From Sphaerolaimus hirsutus (taxonomy: Eukaryota; Nematoda; Chromadorea; Monhysterida; Sphaerolaimidae): 64,000 bases of DNA. The stretch is from assembly GCA_964036195.1 (NCBI GenBank), contig OZ038450.1:11782701-11846700 (forward strand), given 5' to 3'. The notes beneath the pieces were generated by a model, which did not search any database, had not been told where the DNA came from, and saw nothing but the letters and a program-made list of their open reading frames with translations. This document shows positions 34,101 through 47,519 of the stretch, piece after piece (the stretch's first letter is position 1; the number at the start of each line of letters is the position of its first letter). The position numbers and the translations under genes were made by a program.

Positions 34101-36431
34101 GGGTAAACTTTCAGTTTCCCACACTCTTTTATTGTTTATTTGTCCTGTTGAAACTAATTCAGATAGACGATGCGAATATCATGCTGATGGAGTTTGACGA
34201 TTTCGGCAATGATTACTTCCGCCGCCACAAGATCTACGCCGATACCGTCGTTCAGATGGCAGCCCAGGCAGCCTATTTCCGACTTCACAATGCGTCAGTT
34301 GAAACGGGCTGCACATTAACTTGGGTATAGTCTACCTTACATTGAACCTTACGGTGACGGCACACCTTACAGTGAATTCTACCATATTCCATCTGAATAA
34401 ACGAACAGACATATAATTGCTGTCACATCACATAGCTTCCACTTTTTGGAATATAGCGAATTCCTCAGAATTCATTTGGAGAGGGTGTCAGAGACGGGTG
34501 AAACGGTTCTGGAAAGTCGGTTGGAAAATTTGAACTGCGCAATTTTTCATCTAACCTTTTTCATCAAAATATGGTAGCATTCATTGTATAGCGTTCTGTC
34601 CATGTAGTATAAATACATATTTACATGAGACCCTTTGCATGCGTTTTGCGTGTGCAGCCCGGCGCCCGTGTACGAGACCGCTTCAACGCGGAAGTTCTAC
34701 CACGGCCGCACGGAGACCATGCGCTCGTGCACCAGCGAGTCGGTGGCTTTTGCCGCTGCTCTGCGCCACCGCCGCGCCGACGACCAGGGCCATCTGCAGC
34801 GCGCCTTCGAGGCGGCCGTCAAACGACACGACCAGCTCATGGCCGAGGCATCCTATGCAAACGGTTAGTTATGTTGTATTTTAGTTTTGTTATAGCTCAC
34901 CGATGGCGGACAAAAATTCCAAATTTCGAAAACATTGATTTTAAAATTTTTATTCCACCATAAGAACAAACACAAAAGATTTACCTTAAATTACCAGAAA
35001 AATTCTAAAGTGCAATATTTTATTTTAAAAATTCGAAAATTTATATGTATTCTGAGAAAATCGACAGTATTTTGAAACGGCGCTGCACTATTCTGCATGT
35101 AAACCCATCCCGCATGTTGATCCGGAACATATTTAATTATACCTGGCATACTGAAAATATGTAAGAAAACACATGACCTAGTTATTTTGAAGGTGAAAAT
35201 CTATAGGAAATATGAAAATTAGCGATTTTGGGTGAAAATTGGGGTAAAATTGCTAAAAGGCGCTCCAGATAGCTTGATAGCTAGGCAATTTGTGAGGGGG
35301 GATGTTAAGGGTAATTTAGCCAAAAAAAATAGCGCCAGGGTTAGATGATAACTGGGCAGTTTGGGGTGGCGTTACCCGCCCCCCTTTCTTACCCCTGCGG
35401 GTATAATCGGTCTACATGCGTGATGAGCTTACATGCGGAATGGCCCCACACACACTAGTTGACATCGACACCAAATGTCAACTGGTTCCCATCCCAATTC
35501 AAAGCTTGCATTTGAGGTCATTCGTTGGCTTGTCAACAAACCTTTCATCGGGATGGAAACCAGTTGACATTTGGTGTCGATGTCAACTGGTGTGTGTGGG
35601 GCCAAATGGCTTGACCCTTTTGAAACATTGGGATATTCGAACACACTTTTCGGGGAAAAAGTCATTTTCGAAAAAACACATGAAAATTTTTCCAGCTTGT
35701 TTGACGTGGTCATCGTTCACCAGCGTTGACAAAGTATCATGATAAACAAATTTTTAAAATTACTATGAGATTGAATATGGTTAAATTCTAATAAAATATT
35801 CAAGGAAAATTGCCTACATACAGTTAATTGTTAAATTCAGGCTGCGACCGGCACCTACTGGGACTGCGCGTCTTAGCCCAAGAATTGGGCATGTCGCCCG
35901 AGCCCCAGATATTCACTGACGCTTCGTGGAAAGCCAGCGGCGGCGATGGAAATTTCACCTTATCCACCAGGTGCCACTCCCAGACCCTGTAAAATGTCAA
36001 ATGTCACGCAAAGTGCCAAAAGTCATGTAAAATGGCACACACGTTGCAACATCTTTGCCATTTAACTGTTCATTTTACATGTTTTGTGACACTTTGCATG
36101 ACATTTGACATTTTACAGGATTTGGGAGTGCCCCCAGCTTTCTCGGTTACTCGTCGCAGTACGGCGGCACCGCGGCCATGACAACTGATGGTTATGGAGT
36201 GTATTACAAAATTGAAAAGCAAAGGTTGCTTGTGAAATTTTTGTGTTCTAGTTTTTTATTATTTTTATCTGACAGTCAGTTGATTATCGCAGGATCGTGT
36301 TTACATTGGCGTCGTGGAAAAGCAGCGCGGTGACAGATCTACCGGTTTTTTCGCAGTGTTTACGTCAAGCATTGCTTGATCTGGCACCTTTAGTAGAAAA
36401 GAGACAGAGACAGCTACTTGCAAAGCTCTGA
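31159..36431 (+). CDS. CROT: Peroxisomal carnitine O-octanoyltransferase
   Basis: Fourteen exons (31159-31273, 31619-31719, 31902-32120, 32683-32755, 32823-33043, 33129-33242, 33300-33425, 33839-33922, 33982-34098, 34163-34293, 34658-34863, 35841-35970, 36138-36224, 36293-36431) join in phase to 620 residues. It transfers medium-chain acyl groups between CoA and carnitine. The N-terminal RTFAHQHELPSLPVPDLQ is the family signature. The catalytic histidine lies in SDHSNLDAIVI, the carnitine/CoA site in YETASTRKFYHGRTETMRSC, followed by CDRHLLGLRVLAQE and the C-terminal GYGVYYKI. The protein ends LLAKL, so AKL fits a PTS1 peroxisome signal. About five residues between LDS and DYERTQ are missing relative to the human protein; a tiny exon may have been overlooked. 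The intron 35971-36137 is an introner. Confidence 0.93.
31755..31901 (+). mobile_element. Introner-like element forming the 3' part of a CROT intron
   Basis: GTGTCACTCCCAGACCCTG starts 35 bp inside the intron 31720-31901. The inverted interior follows, and the right end is altered (TTTTACAGTGTCGCCC ... CAACGCAG). The element probably still supplies the acceptor region. Confidence 0.7.
32388..32651. mobile_element. Foldback MITE in a CROT intron
   Basis: Near-perfect inverted repeats: GCACCGCACACCGAAATTTT and GCGTTCAGCGTTCGAACG on the left, their complements ending GTGTGCGGTGCGCC on the right. A fragment of a similar end is at about 27850. Confidence 0.8.
35440..35605. mobile_element. MITE, GGCCCCACACACTAGTTGAC family, copy 2
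   Basis: GGCCCCACACACACTAGTTG ... mirrored by CAACTGGTGTGTGTGGGGCC, sharing its arms with 26905-27067. It lies in the CROT intron 34864-35840. Confidence 0.85.
35971..36137 (+). mobile_element. Introner: whole 167-bp CROT intron is one element
   Basis: It begins GTGCCACTCCCAGACCCTG and ends GGATTTGGGAGTGCCCCCAG, between ACC AG and C TTT CTC. The phase-2 frame closes into STSFLGYSSQYGG, which aligns with the conserved STS-GY region of carnitine acyltransferases. The A-to-C change in the left end (CCACTCCC) is matched in the right end (GGGAGTG), so the two ends are still complementary. Confidence 0.93.
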
Positions 36432-37062
36432 ATTACGCCTGATTATCTTCGCATTTTACTTCGCATATATTCTTTGTGCTATTCATACTGATTCGATGGA
36501 AGATAGACCTTAATTAGATATAATTGAGGGTGGGTGAGATTCTGTACGTGATTTTCTTTTGTGATTCTTGTTACCTCCTTCAGGCTTTTTTCACTTGACA
36601 TTTTTCTGACTTGCCATATTACCCCGTGCTTGTATTTATGTATCAAATCTCTTACTAGTGCCTTCACGATGCCATCTTGAGAGCGTCAGTGCCACTATGC
36701 CACTTTCCTAATTTTAAGCATTCCTATCAATTTTGGATTACTTGACCAACTTTACGTTTTTTAACTCTACGACATTTATTTGCCTGCCGAAAAATGGAAC
36801 ATTTAGTTTTTGTAGTTTCCTAGAATTTCCTATCATATTTCTGTCACCAGCAACCGGAGGGCGCGATAGTTTTCCAAAACCATCGAATAAATCTTATCAT
36901 GATGGGAAACCGCTGTTATGTCTGCGTCTTCATACTGTCACCCTTGTCACTCGTCACAGAGGGCCATTATCCTGTCACAACTTGAACATCTCACACATTT
37001 CACTGAGCTGAATCCAGCGCACCACCTAAATATGTTACTCGAACAGGTGAACGAAAGTGAGC
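36432..37062. other. Spacer CROT to THOC5
   Basis: 631 bp between stop and start codons on the same strand. It must hold the CROT 3' end (GAATAAATC near 36884 is a weak polyadenylation candidate) and the THOC5 promoter. No repeat was recognised. Confidence 0.45.
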
Positions 37063-40000
37063 ATGCCGTCCACGACCGGCGTGACGCAGCTGCGCAGACC
37101 GGCGGCCGAGCGAGGCACGCAGCAAGTGGCCGCAAAGAAGCCGGCCACGCCCAAAGTCACTGTCAAGGTTGGCTGGAGTTGTTTTTTGTGAAGTTGATGT
37201 TTTCATTGGTTATTGTTCAGTTGCTTTGTATGCGCTAACTAGCGTTGAGCCATTGCGGCAAATGTATATTTTTAAATCAGTGATTTGAGTGAAAATTGCA
37301 GCAAAATTGATCAAAAATACTCGCTTATATTTTCCAGGGGAAAAGTACGTTTATTCACATTTACTCATGAGTAAACGTTTTCTGTACTCCGGGGGTGAGT
37401 AAAGAATATATACTTTACGTATACTTTGAAAAAAGTTCGGCCCTTTTAGCAACTCAGATTTGCGTCATAGAGCGTACCACTGAAATTACGCTTAACGTAT
37501 TTATTTCGAAGCGTCCAATGCTAACCCTAGAAAATTCATCGTTCAAATTTTGTTGAGTGTCACATCTTGTTAATTTTTTAGGACATTGAAAAAGCGGAGT
37601 CTGCGGTGGCGCTGGCTCACAAGGATGAGGATGCTAATTTGGATGAATTCGGGCGGCTGTGCGACTGTCTGCTGGCGGAAATCGAACAGCTGGTAAACTC
37701 CAGCGACAGCACGCAACGCAAGGAACTCCACCAGCAGATCATGATTCAGGTAATCCATTAATCACTATCCCAGCTTGTTCTTTGTAATGGTGCAGAGAGA
37801 ATATTCTGACAAATGATGCAGTTTGCGTGTAAACTGGTAGAACATATACAGTGCGCGCAGAAATGACTGTTTTTTATTTTTTTCGGCGATGTAAACAACC
37901 AGACGAAGAGACCCAGTACGGGAACTTGGCAACCAAAAACAGCCGGCCGAAAATTGTTTCGAAATCGATTAAAGAAAATAGGCTAAAAATAGGTATATAA
38001 CCATCTATATAGATGAAAATAGCAAAAATACCTTTCTGCACCTCAAAATATGTGCGTTCCCTGCGAAATGTAAGATAGCTAGCAATTTAATTTCATTGTT
38101 GAGCCACACATAAAAGTGACACGCCTGACCGAAAATGCGTGCTTAGCGCGCGCGCGGGCATTCACACCAAAGTGGGCGGAGCTTATGCGGACCGGCGCAT
38201 GCAAAGCAAAATATCTGCGCGCACTAGGGGTCTCCTAGGGGGGGGGGGCTGGGGGGTGCTGCCCCCCCCCAAATCGGCCAGCTATCTATCCCGGAGGCCG
38301 CTCAGCTATCTATCTATCCCGAGGCACTAATTTTTGGCTACTACCCCAAAAGACCCCCCCCCCCAAATCGCTCAGCTATTTATCTATCTGGAGTGGTTTT
38401 TGAAAAATTTTGCCCCAATTTTCGCTCAAAATCACCAATTTTCGCACCTTTTTATAGTTTTTCACTTTCAAAGTCGTGCTTTCCGGCTATATACATGGTT
38501 ATATACCTATTTTTAGCCATTTTATACCTACTTTTGGATACTTTTAACTGATTATTAGCCTATATATTGTGAAAAAGTGAAAAAGCCTATATGTTGTGCC
38601 TCCGCCAGCACCCCCCCAGCCCCCCCAGCCCCCCCAGAAAATTTTTCAGCTATCTATCTTTCCGGAGGAGCGATTTGCTATCTATCCAGCCCCCGCGAGG
38701 GCCACAATCCTGGAGACCCCTGGCGCGCACTGTAAAAGAGATTGTTGACATCATTTTCTGAAACAAAACACGGTAAAACCTGATTTAGTTGTCATTTGTG
38801 TTGGGGGTACCCCCAACATTTCTTTACATAGCTGCCAATTTGCACCCCCCATTCTGCCGCCACAAATCGATATAAGGGTGCCTGAGGCGGGTGCCCCCTT
38901 GGGTATACATAGTAAATATGCACGGGCACCCTCACACAAAAAGAAAACCTGACAGCTTTTATGTGGGAGTTAAAAAATACAGTTTTGTGATATTCTCACT
39001 TAAATTTTCCACCAGTTCATCCGCCGCCGTTTCAGTCGCTGCAGCTGCGCGCCGGCCTGCGCCAGTTCAACTACCGGCTGCAGCACTGGCGCGACGAGTG
39101 CGCCGCTCAGCGGCACGCGGCCGAGCAGAAGCACGTGATGCTGATGAACCTAGTGCATCAGGTGCACCACCTGTGCAAGGAGATACACAGATGCACTGAT
39201 TTCAAGTTGGTGTGGAGTTTCGGTTATTGGAGTTATTGGAGTGTCTAGTTTCAAATTTATTTACTTATGTACATACTTTTCACCTGAAAACTTTTCAATG
39301 ATATTTCACCTGAATATCGTTAACCAAAAAGACAGGATTTATTTTTATTACTTTGTCTAGACTTAAGTTCACGACATTCGGCGCCTGACCCTTTCGTTTT
39401 TTTTGTACTGATGTTTTCGTTTACGCGTTTCTTTTGTTTTCAGGTCAATGGATGAGCAAATCGACATGGTGCCGATAGATCAGTTTTACAATGAGGCGCC
39501 CGAAGAAATCACCAAACCAGTGAGCCGGCGACTTTTTCGTCAAAATTCATTCCAGCATCAATTATGCGTACATGTTTACCGTATTTGCTGGAATAACTCC
39601 CCATGGGGATTTTTTTTCGTCAGACTTTTTAGGGGTACTATTCGAGGTGGGAATTATTCAAGGGGAAGAATTATTATTACTGGAGGGGGAATTATTCAAG
39701 CGAACACGGTGTTTACATTTTGCACATAGGATGTAACCCACCGCGACGGGCACGAGCTGCGCCTGGCGCGCCTCAACTGGGAGCTGGAGCAGCGGAAACG
39801 CATGGCGGCCGACAGCGACTCGCTGGAGGCCAAGCGCGCCGCCGGCGACGAGGCCAACGCGCAGCTCGCCGAGCAGCTGCAGCAGCTCAAGCCCAAGTTG
39901 AACGCGCTGCTGGAGGTGCGTTTATAGAAGTGGGGGGTGCGTGATAAAACAAACAAGTGTTAAAACTGAGAATTGCACGCCTTTCATGCCATGGCCAGGG

Positions 40001-43000
40001 ATAGGTGACGAAATTTCCACCGGAAAATTATTGCATCAAATAAACGGGAATACCGACAGACACAATCTGAGAGTCAAAAGTAACTCTCAAACAGTCAGCA
40101 GTCACGATTTCTTTATAATAATTGAGGAGTTTGCTTCCGAAACTCGATAACTCCATGTTTTTCAGTTTTGTGAAAATTGCATTTGATACTTTGAGAGTGG
40201 CCTCAGCGGGCACGCTTTGAGTGACAACCCTTGCCCAATACTTTTTGAAAAGCCAACGAATTTCTCTACATTTTCGATATTTACAATCCTCTGGCCGGCC
40301 AATATAGCTAGAGTTATTTAGGTCTATTTTACTGTCATTATGGCTACAAATTTAACTAACAAAATTTTACAACGAGTTTCGGATGCAAACTTCATTTTTG
40401 TATGGGTATTTTGCCCAGTTGAGCCGTTTCGCTATAAATTTATAACGAGTTTCGGATGCAAAGTTTTTTCATTGGAGTTATCGAGTTTCGAGTGAAAATT
40501 CACCATTTTGATGGTGGAGATATCGAGTTTCGGATGAAAATTTACTTTTTTTTCAAAAATCGGTGTCTCTGTATCTCAGGAACGGTATGAGATATTTACG
40601 TTGTTTTTTTTATTTTGAAGAAAAAAGTATATATATATATATATATATATCAGATATGCACTTAACTCAATTTTTTCCACTTTGGCGTTTATTGAGTCAC
40701 GGAACCAAACGCCGCATTTGTGCAAATGACACCGAATAACATAGCCATCCTATATCATAACTTTGCCCACCTATTTTTCGCTCTGGCCAGGCGTCGCGGC
40801 CGCTGCAAAGCTCGCTGAGCATGGAAATGGAGCAGGACCAGTCGCAGTGGCGTCTGTGCAAGCGCCTGCCGCGACCACCCTTTTGCCTGTACCTCCACGC
40901 AAATGCGTTCGCCCAGACGCAGGTGTGCTCGTGTGCTTGGGTGCCTTTGGGATATTGATGATTTGAGTGTGATAAGTGCAATAAATTAGTGTAAATATTT
41001 ACAATATTATTAATTGCTATTACATATTTTCAATTTATCAATATCAATAAATCAATATCTATATTTTCAGTTTTCAAAATTTCCCTTCAAACCTCTTATC
41101 AAATTTTCGCTTTCAGACGCAAGAGGACACAATCGATATGGATGGACCTAGTGTCACTGTGGAAATTAGGAACACGACGCACGCTGAAGTACTTTTGAAT
41201 GAATCAACCGATGAAGCAAAAGGTATGCCACCGCGTTCTATTGCCACTGTCTAATAGCAATTAGCAAGCGTCACTTGAATCATTATATGGCACTTGGGGG
41301 CACTCGTTCACCCTGTAAAGTGTAAAACACCCTGTAAAATGTCATCATGTGTCAGGCAAAAGACATTGTGAAATGTCATGTGTCATTTGAAAGACCCTGT
41401 AAAGTGTCTTGTGTATCCAAATCTTGTTTTTATCATATCCATATCTTATGTTTTGGTATCCAAATCTTTTGTCAAATAGTAAGATGTGGATACAAAATAT
41501 AAGATTTAGATACGATCAAATAAGATTTGGATATACATGAAACATTACACGATCTTTCAAATGACATTGGACACCTTACAGGGTCTTTTACATGACACAT
41601 GACATTTTCAGGGTTTTTTACACTTTACAGGACTTTTACAGGGTCTGGGAGTGGCTCCTGTCTTATGTCTATGAAAACCCACGCTCCGCCTCACAATCCA
41701 GGCACCTCGCGCGTACGTTCAGCGTCGCCCGACAAAAAGTCACGTCACTCGAAAAAGTCCAAGCAAGCGGACGACTCGACACGAAACGAGTCGGGCAAGG
41801 ATCGCGGCGGCGACGCGGCGAAACTGCGCGCGCTGGCCGCCCGGCCGCTGAGCGTCGTGATCTCCGTGCAGCTGCCGACTACCGACACCGTGAAGAGCGG
41901 CACCGCGGTGCTCGTGTTCCGGTATATGGAACAGCTGAAAACGGTCGGTGTGCTCACTGAGGTGAAACTGGATCTGAAAGGAGCCCAGCCGGAGGATGAG
42001 AGGAATATGTTACAGTTGGTTACACTTTACGATAATTTGATGTAATTAGCGATAGACAGGGGCAGTTTTTGAATGCTAAGAAAATTGGTGATATATTTTT
42101 TTGTCATTTACCTTTCTTGACACTTACAGCCTATTTTATCATTTTTTCTGATCATTTGCGAATATTTTTATCACATCGTTTTCCTTGTCAAAATGGAAAC
42201 AAGACGTACAATTATTGTTGTAATTTTTTTTCGCAGGACAGTGCTGTCCGATAGTACCCTGCTCGCCGATCTGCTGCAAACCGACGACATGGGCACCGAG
42301 TGCCTCGACCCGTGTGGCGTTCTCTTGCTGCAAAAGTTTGGGTTCGTTTTGTATTCTCATTGCGTCTGTTTTATCTGAAAGATTTTAACATTCCTGCTAT
42401 CGATTACTGAAAATTTACTTGACTTTTAAACTGTACGCAACCAATTTTCCACTGCTTAGTGTATATTTTTTATTTCTCCAATCCACATTGACTCATTGTT
42501 TAATTTACTGGTCAGCTTCGGGCTGACGGTGCTATATTTTGACTAATTACATTATATCCTTGAATAAATTCCGATTGAATAACACCCTCCTCTTATAACA
42601 CCCCAGGTGTCTCGAATGGGGGGGGGTTACCCCCCCCCCAAACCGCCCATCTATCCCGGAGGCCGCTCAGCTATCTATCTATCCCGGAGGCCGCACAGCT
42701 ATCTATCTATCCCGGAGGCAAAATTTTGGGCTACTACCCCCTAACCCCCCCCAAATCGCCCAGCTATCTACCTATCTGGAGCGATTTTTGCGAAACTATA
42801 CCCCAATTTTCGCTCAAAATCGCTATTTTTCATACTGTTTTATAGATTTTCACTTCCAAAATCATGGTTCTGGTTCCTATTCGCCTATTTTCAGCTATAT
42901 TCAGTACTATATGCCCTGTATACCCATTTTGAGCCATTTTACACCTACTTTTAGCGATTTTTCTCCCTTTTCTTCCTTCTATGCCCTGAAAAAGCCTATA

Positions 43001-45700
43001 CATCGAACCACCACAACCCCCCCCCCCAAACCCCCCCAACCCACACCCCAGAAAATTTTTCAGCCATCTATCCCTCCAGAGGAGCGATTTGCTATCTATC
43101 CAACCACTCGGAGGGTCAAAATTCAAGATACCCCTGTAACACCCCCTTGTAAAACTCCCTCTATTTTCGAGGTGTGGAAAAATAACGCCCTCTTGAATGA
43201 CGCCCCCCTCGTGATTACCCCCCTTTGGTTATTTGATATGTGTATCCTAAATGTGTATTTGAATAATTCGGATGCCGATGAACACGGATAAAGCATGAAT
43301 ACATGCATTGTTTTGGCTGTTGTTGTACTGTGAAATACCTGGATTACACGAGTTGACAGAATGCATTCATACAAAGAAAAAGGCGAGTTCTGAGGAAAAA
43401 TAACTCCCCTTCAATATCACCCCTTGTATAACTCCCCCCTCCTAAACGAAATAATAACTCCCCTGGGGTATTATTCGTGGATATACGGTAGAATTAAATT
43501 TCACGTGGCCCCATTCAGAATGCGCTACTGTGACCACGCGTGTCGTCTCGGCCACGCCTTCGAATGGGCACAGCGACTGGCCGGTCTGCGCGGAAAAGTG
43601 ACCCAGCCTCAGGTACCACCCCCGACCCTGTAAAGTGCCAAATTTCATGCAAAGTGTCAAAAGTCATGTAAAATGCCATGTCAGATGAACGCGGACGACG
43701 ACCTGCCGACCTGCCTCGAGGATTGCGATATTGTGGCTGGGGTCGACCTGGTGCAGCGTGTCGTGAGCAGTGTCAGGGACAGATGCCTTCACAGGGTTGA
43801 ACTGTACAGGGCTATCTCGTTGTGTAGTGCGTTTTGACAGCAGTTTTCGATTGTTTTGTTTTTATCTTATTTTTGTCGGCATTTTTTTATGCAGAGAGCC
43901 TGGATGTTGCTAGCGCGGTATCCAAGCTGGAAGCTGGCAGTATATTGAATGCTCCGAGCAACGTTGCAACCAAGTTGTCGCAGTGGTCGAACATAACATA
44001 CGACGATTTTACGGTCGGTTAAAGCGATAATTGTCAGTGCTGAGACTATGCACTTGGTTCTGTGCGAATGCCTTGCTTTCTATGTAATACCGTATTTCTT
44101 CTAATAGAAGAGCGCCGTTCTATTGGAGGCATCCGTTCTATTGTTTTCAAGAGTGCAAAAACATGTCAAAACCTGCCGTTCTATAGGAGGTGCCATTTCT
44201 ATTGGTAGTATGCCGTTTTATTAGAAAAAATACGGTAATATGTCATATTTCCCCACTAGTGTCAACAAAAAGTATATTCATCTACCTCCAGTGCCACGAA
44301 CTGAATGTTGAACAAGCGGACATTGCGCCACTTGATTATTTTTACACTGCGAAGTTTGACCACCCGTCAGGTGGGTGAATTTTTGGTCAAGTTTCCATCC
44401 ATCAAATTTTGCAAGCGCCGGTGTATCGCAGCTAATTTGAGCGCTCTGGTCGCCGTGCCAGTCGGGTACCCGCGCGATCCGCCACTGTTCTTTTTATCTC
44501 TCGACCGCGGCGGAAAAGGCAGCCGCACCGCTTTCAACGATGCCATTGTGAAGGTGTGTGAGATTTGACATTCTCTTGCGACCCTGGCGCTAAGTGTTCT
44601 CCACATACATAGATACCGTATTTCCTCTAAATACCCGCAGGGGGTTTATTTTTTCGGAGTGGAAATTTTGAGGGTGGTATTGCGAGGGGGGGTTAATTAT
44701 TTCACCAGAAATTTTCGTAAATATCGTAGTAAAGTATGGGCTTTTTCATACCCAGAACTGGTAATAAACGTCACCAAACGGGACGTATTAGAACATACAA
44801 ACGTAGATAGCTATACAAACTACTTTATGTATAGCTGCGATGAGATTTGACCCAAATAAATACATCATGTACATTGTATATATGATGTATATCATTCAAG
44901 ACGGGGGGTATTTCGAGGGTGAGCGCATTTTTTCCTCAGCTCGAAAACACCTGGGGTTAATTCAAGGGGGGGTGTATTTCGTGGAAATACGGTAGCTGGG
45001 TGATTGGGGGGGGGATTCAGAAGATAGTAGCCTCGGGATAGATAGATAGCTGTGCAGCCCCCTCATTGAAGACCCCTGCAACGGGTGTACATGTCGAGCG
45101 GATTTACATGTCTAACGAGCCTACGTTTTTATCGTTGACCGTGTTGTCAGGATCTGGAGCGCGTGGTGAACACGCTGGTGCCGCTGGCGGCCGGCCTCTC
45201 TTCCGATCTGCTGATGAACCAAGTCAAAGTGCTGATGTCTCGCTTCGATCTCACCATGAACACGGCCGAGGGTGGTGGCCAAGGCACCCAGTTGACTTAT
45301 TTGGTGCAGAAAAAGAACAGGTAGCCCTTTCAGAGTTTTTTTTTGGGGTGGGGGAAGTTATAATATAACACAAGTACGATATTGGGCGCGAGGCTGTCCT
45401 GTTCTAAAGTGAATTTGAAATTAGCGTTTTTTTCAACATTTTTTTCGGTACAGTCTGATTCAATATTTTCAACCCAATTAAACTAGTAATTTTTCTACAG
45501 TTGTGGTTTCTTAGTTTTGCCCCTCAAATAAATAGCAGAATGTAATGTAGCTCACACAGTGGTGTGCATGTTTACATTTAAAAAAATTAGCAAATTATTT
45601 TAATCAGGTATTACATTATTTACTATCAAAATGTTGCAGAGGCAATGCGAGAGAATTGCCGTACCTGTACGACTGCTCGACACGCTGTTTTACGTTTTGA
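37063..45700 (+). CDS. THOC5: THO complex subunit 5
   Basis: Exons 37063-37167, 37582-37749, 39036-39205, 39444-39519, 39730-39915, 40791-40922, 41117-41222, about 41702-42014, 42237-42341, 43519-43612, 43685-about 43830, about 43895-44013, 44292-44370, 44432-44553, 45151-45320 and 45640-45700. THOC5 belongs to the nuclear THO/TREX complex, which couples transcription to mRNA export. The match rests on the coiled-coil part (LVHQVHHLCKEIHRC, IDMVPIDQFYNEAPEEITKP, LARLNWELEQRKRMA), the following CKRLPRPPFCLYLHANAFAQ segment and the C-terminal half (RLGHAFEWAQRLAGL, VLMSRFDLTMNT). Most joins are in phase; 43830 to 43895 did not resolve, and the acceptor near 41702 is one of several options. The intron 43613-43684 is a half-introner. 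One intron is only 61 bp (44371-44431). Confidence 0.88.
38225..38722. mobile_element. hAT-type MITE, AGGGGTCTCC family, copy 1
   Basis: Ends TAGGGGTCTCC and GGAGACCCCTG, with a perfect 8-bp duplication GCGCGCAC (38217-38224, 38723-38730). The interior has C/G runs and CAGCTATCTATC repeats. It lies in a THOC5 intron. Confidence 0.9.
41294..41660 (-). mobile_element. Introner-like element, long type, antisense, in a THOC5 intron
   Basis: Plus strand: GGGGGCACTCGTTCACCCTG ... GGGTCTGGGAGTGGCTCCTG, that is, the introner ends reversed. The core has ATAAGATTTGGATAC-like inverted units. Being antisense, it does not define the intron ends. Confidence 0.78.
42604..43136. mobile_element. hAT-type MITE, AGGGGTCTCC family, copy 2
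   Basis: Ends CAGGTGTCTCG and AAGATACCCCTG, with a perfect 8-bp duplication TAACACCC (42596-42603, 43137-43144). The interior matches 38225-38722 (CAGCTATCTATC, CGCTCAAAATCGC). A short fragment of the family is at about 45005-45079. Confidence 0.88.
43613..43684 (+). mobile_element. Half-introner forming a 72-bp THOC5 intron
   Basis: The intron starts GTACCACCCCCGACCCTG and continues GCAAAGTGTCAAAAGTCATG as in the left arm of the short introners. It stops at GCCATGTCAG, before the hairpin turn. The frame closes (CCT CAG | ATG AAC), giving KVTQPQ-MNADD. The acceptor therefore comes from CATGTCAG rather than from the missing right end. Confidence 0.88.
44090..44235. mobile_element. TA-flanked MITE, CCGTATTTCTTCTAATAG type
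   Basis: Ends CCGTATTTCTTCTAATAG and TTAGAAAAAATACGG, flanked by TA on both sides. The interior has TTCTATTGGAGGC repeats. Related sequence occurs at about 1650-1735 (AATAGAAGGGCG). It lies in a THOC5 intron. Confidence 0.75.
44616..44992. mobile_element. TA-flanked MITE, CCGTATTTCCTCGAAATACCCC family
   Basis: Ends CCGTATTTCCTCTAAATACC and TATTTCGTGGAAATACGG, flanked by TA. Other copies or parts: 51802-52269, 47100-47356 (METTL5 intron) and 48738-48826. It lies in a THOC5 intron. Confidence 0.8.
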
Positions 45701-45773
45701 TTTGTGGATTTTTCTCGTATTCAGCTGTTGTTATAATATTAATCGTTGTGATTAGGTTGTGGACGTGTGGTCA

Positions 45774-45779
45774 AATAAA
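45774..45779 (+). terminator. Polyadenylation signal of THOC5
   Basis: AATAAA, 74 bases after the THOC5 stop codon and about 190 bases before the METTL5 start. Confidence 0.6.
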
Positions 45780-45966
45780 TAAACGCGATTTATGATGGAA
45801 GTTTGTAAATAGACCATTGAACTTTTGCAGCTGCAATTCAAATACATATGCACTGAACAATAATTTGTTCATGATGTCTTTCGAAATCATCTTGATGTCG
45901 GCGCTCTTTGTTTCTTGGTTCTGACAGACCGTTTGCCCCCTTTTAGCTAGCTCTCTATATCCTGAA

Positions 45967-47519
<1,553 letters not shown>

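Noticed and set aside
41599-41700. Exonised introner end in THOC5 (acceptor TTTTACAG before GGTCTGGGAG)
   Set aside because: The phase fits, but this copy is antisense and other in-phase acceptors (CAATCCAG at 41701) are available, so the claim is not forced as it is in METTL5.
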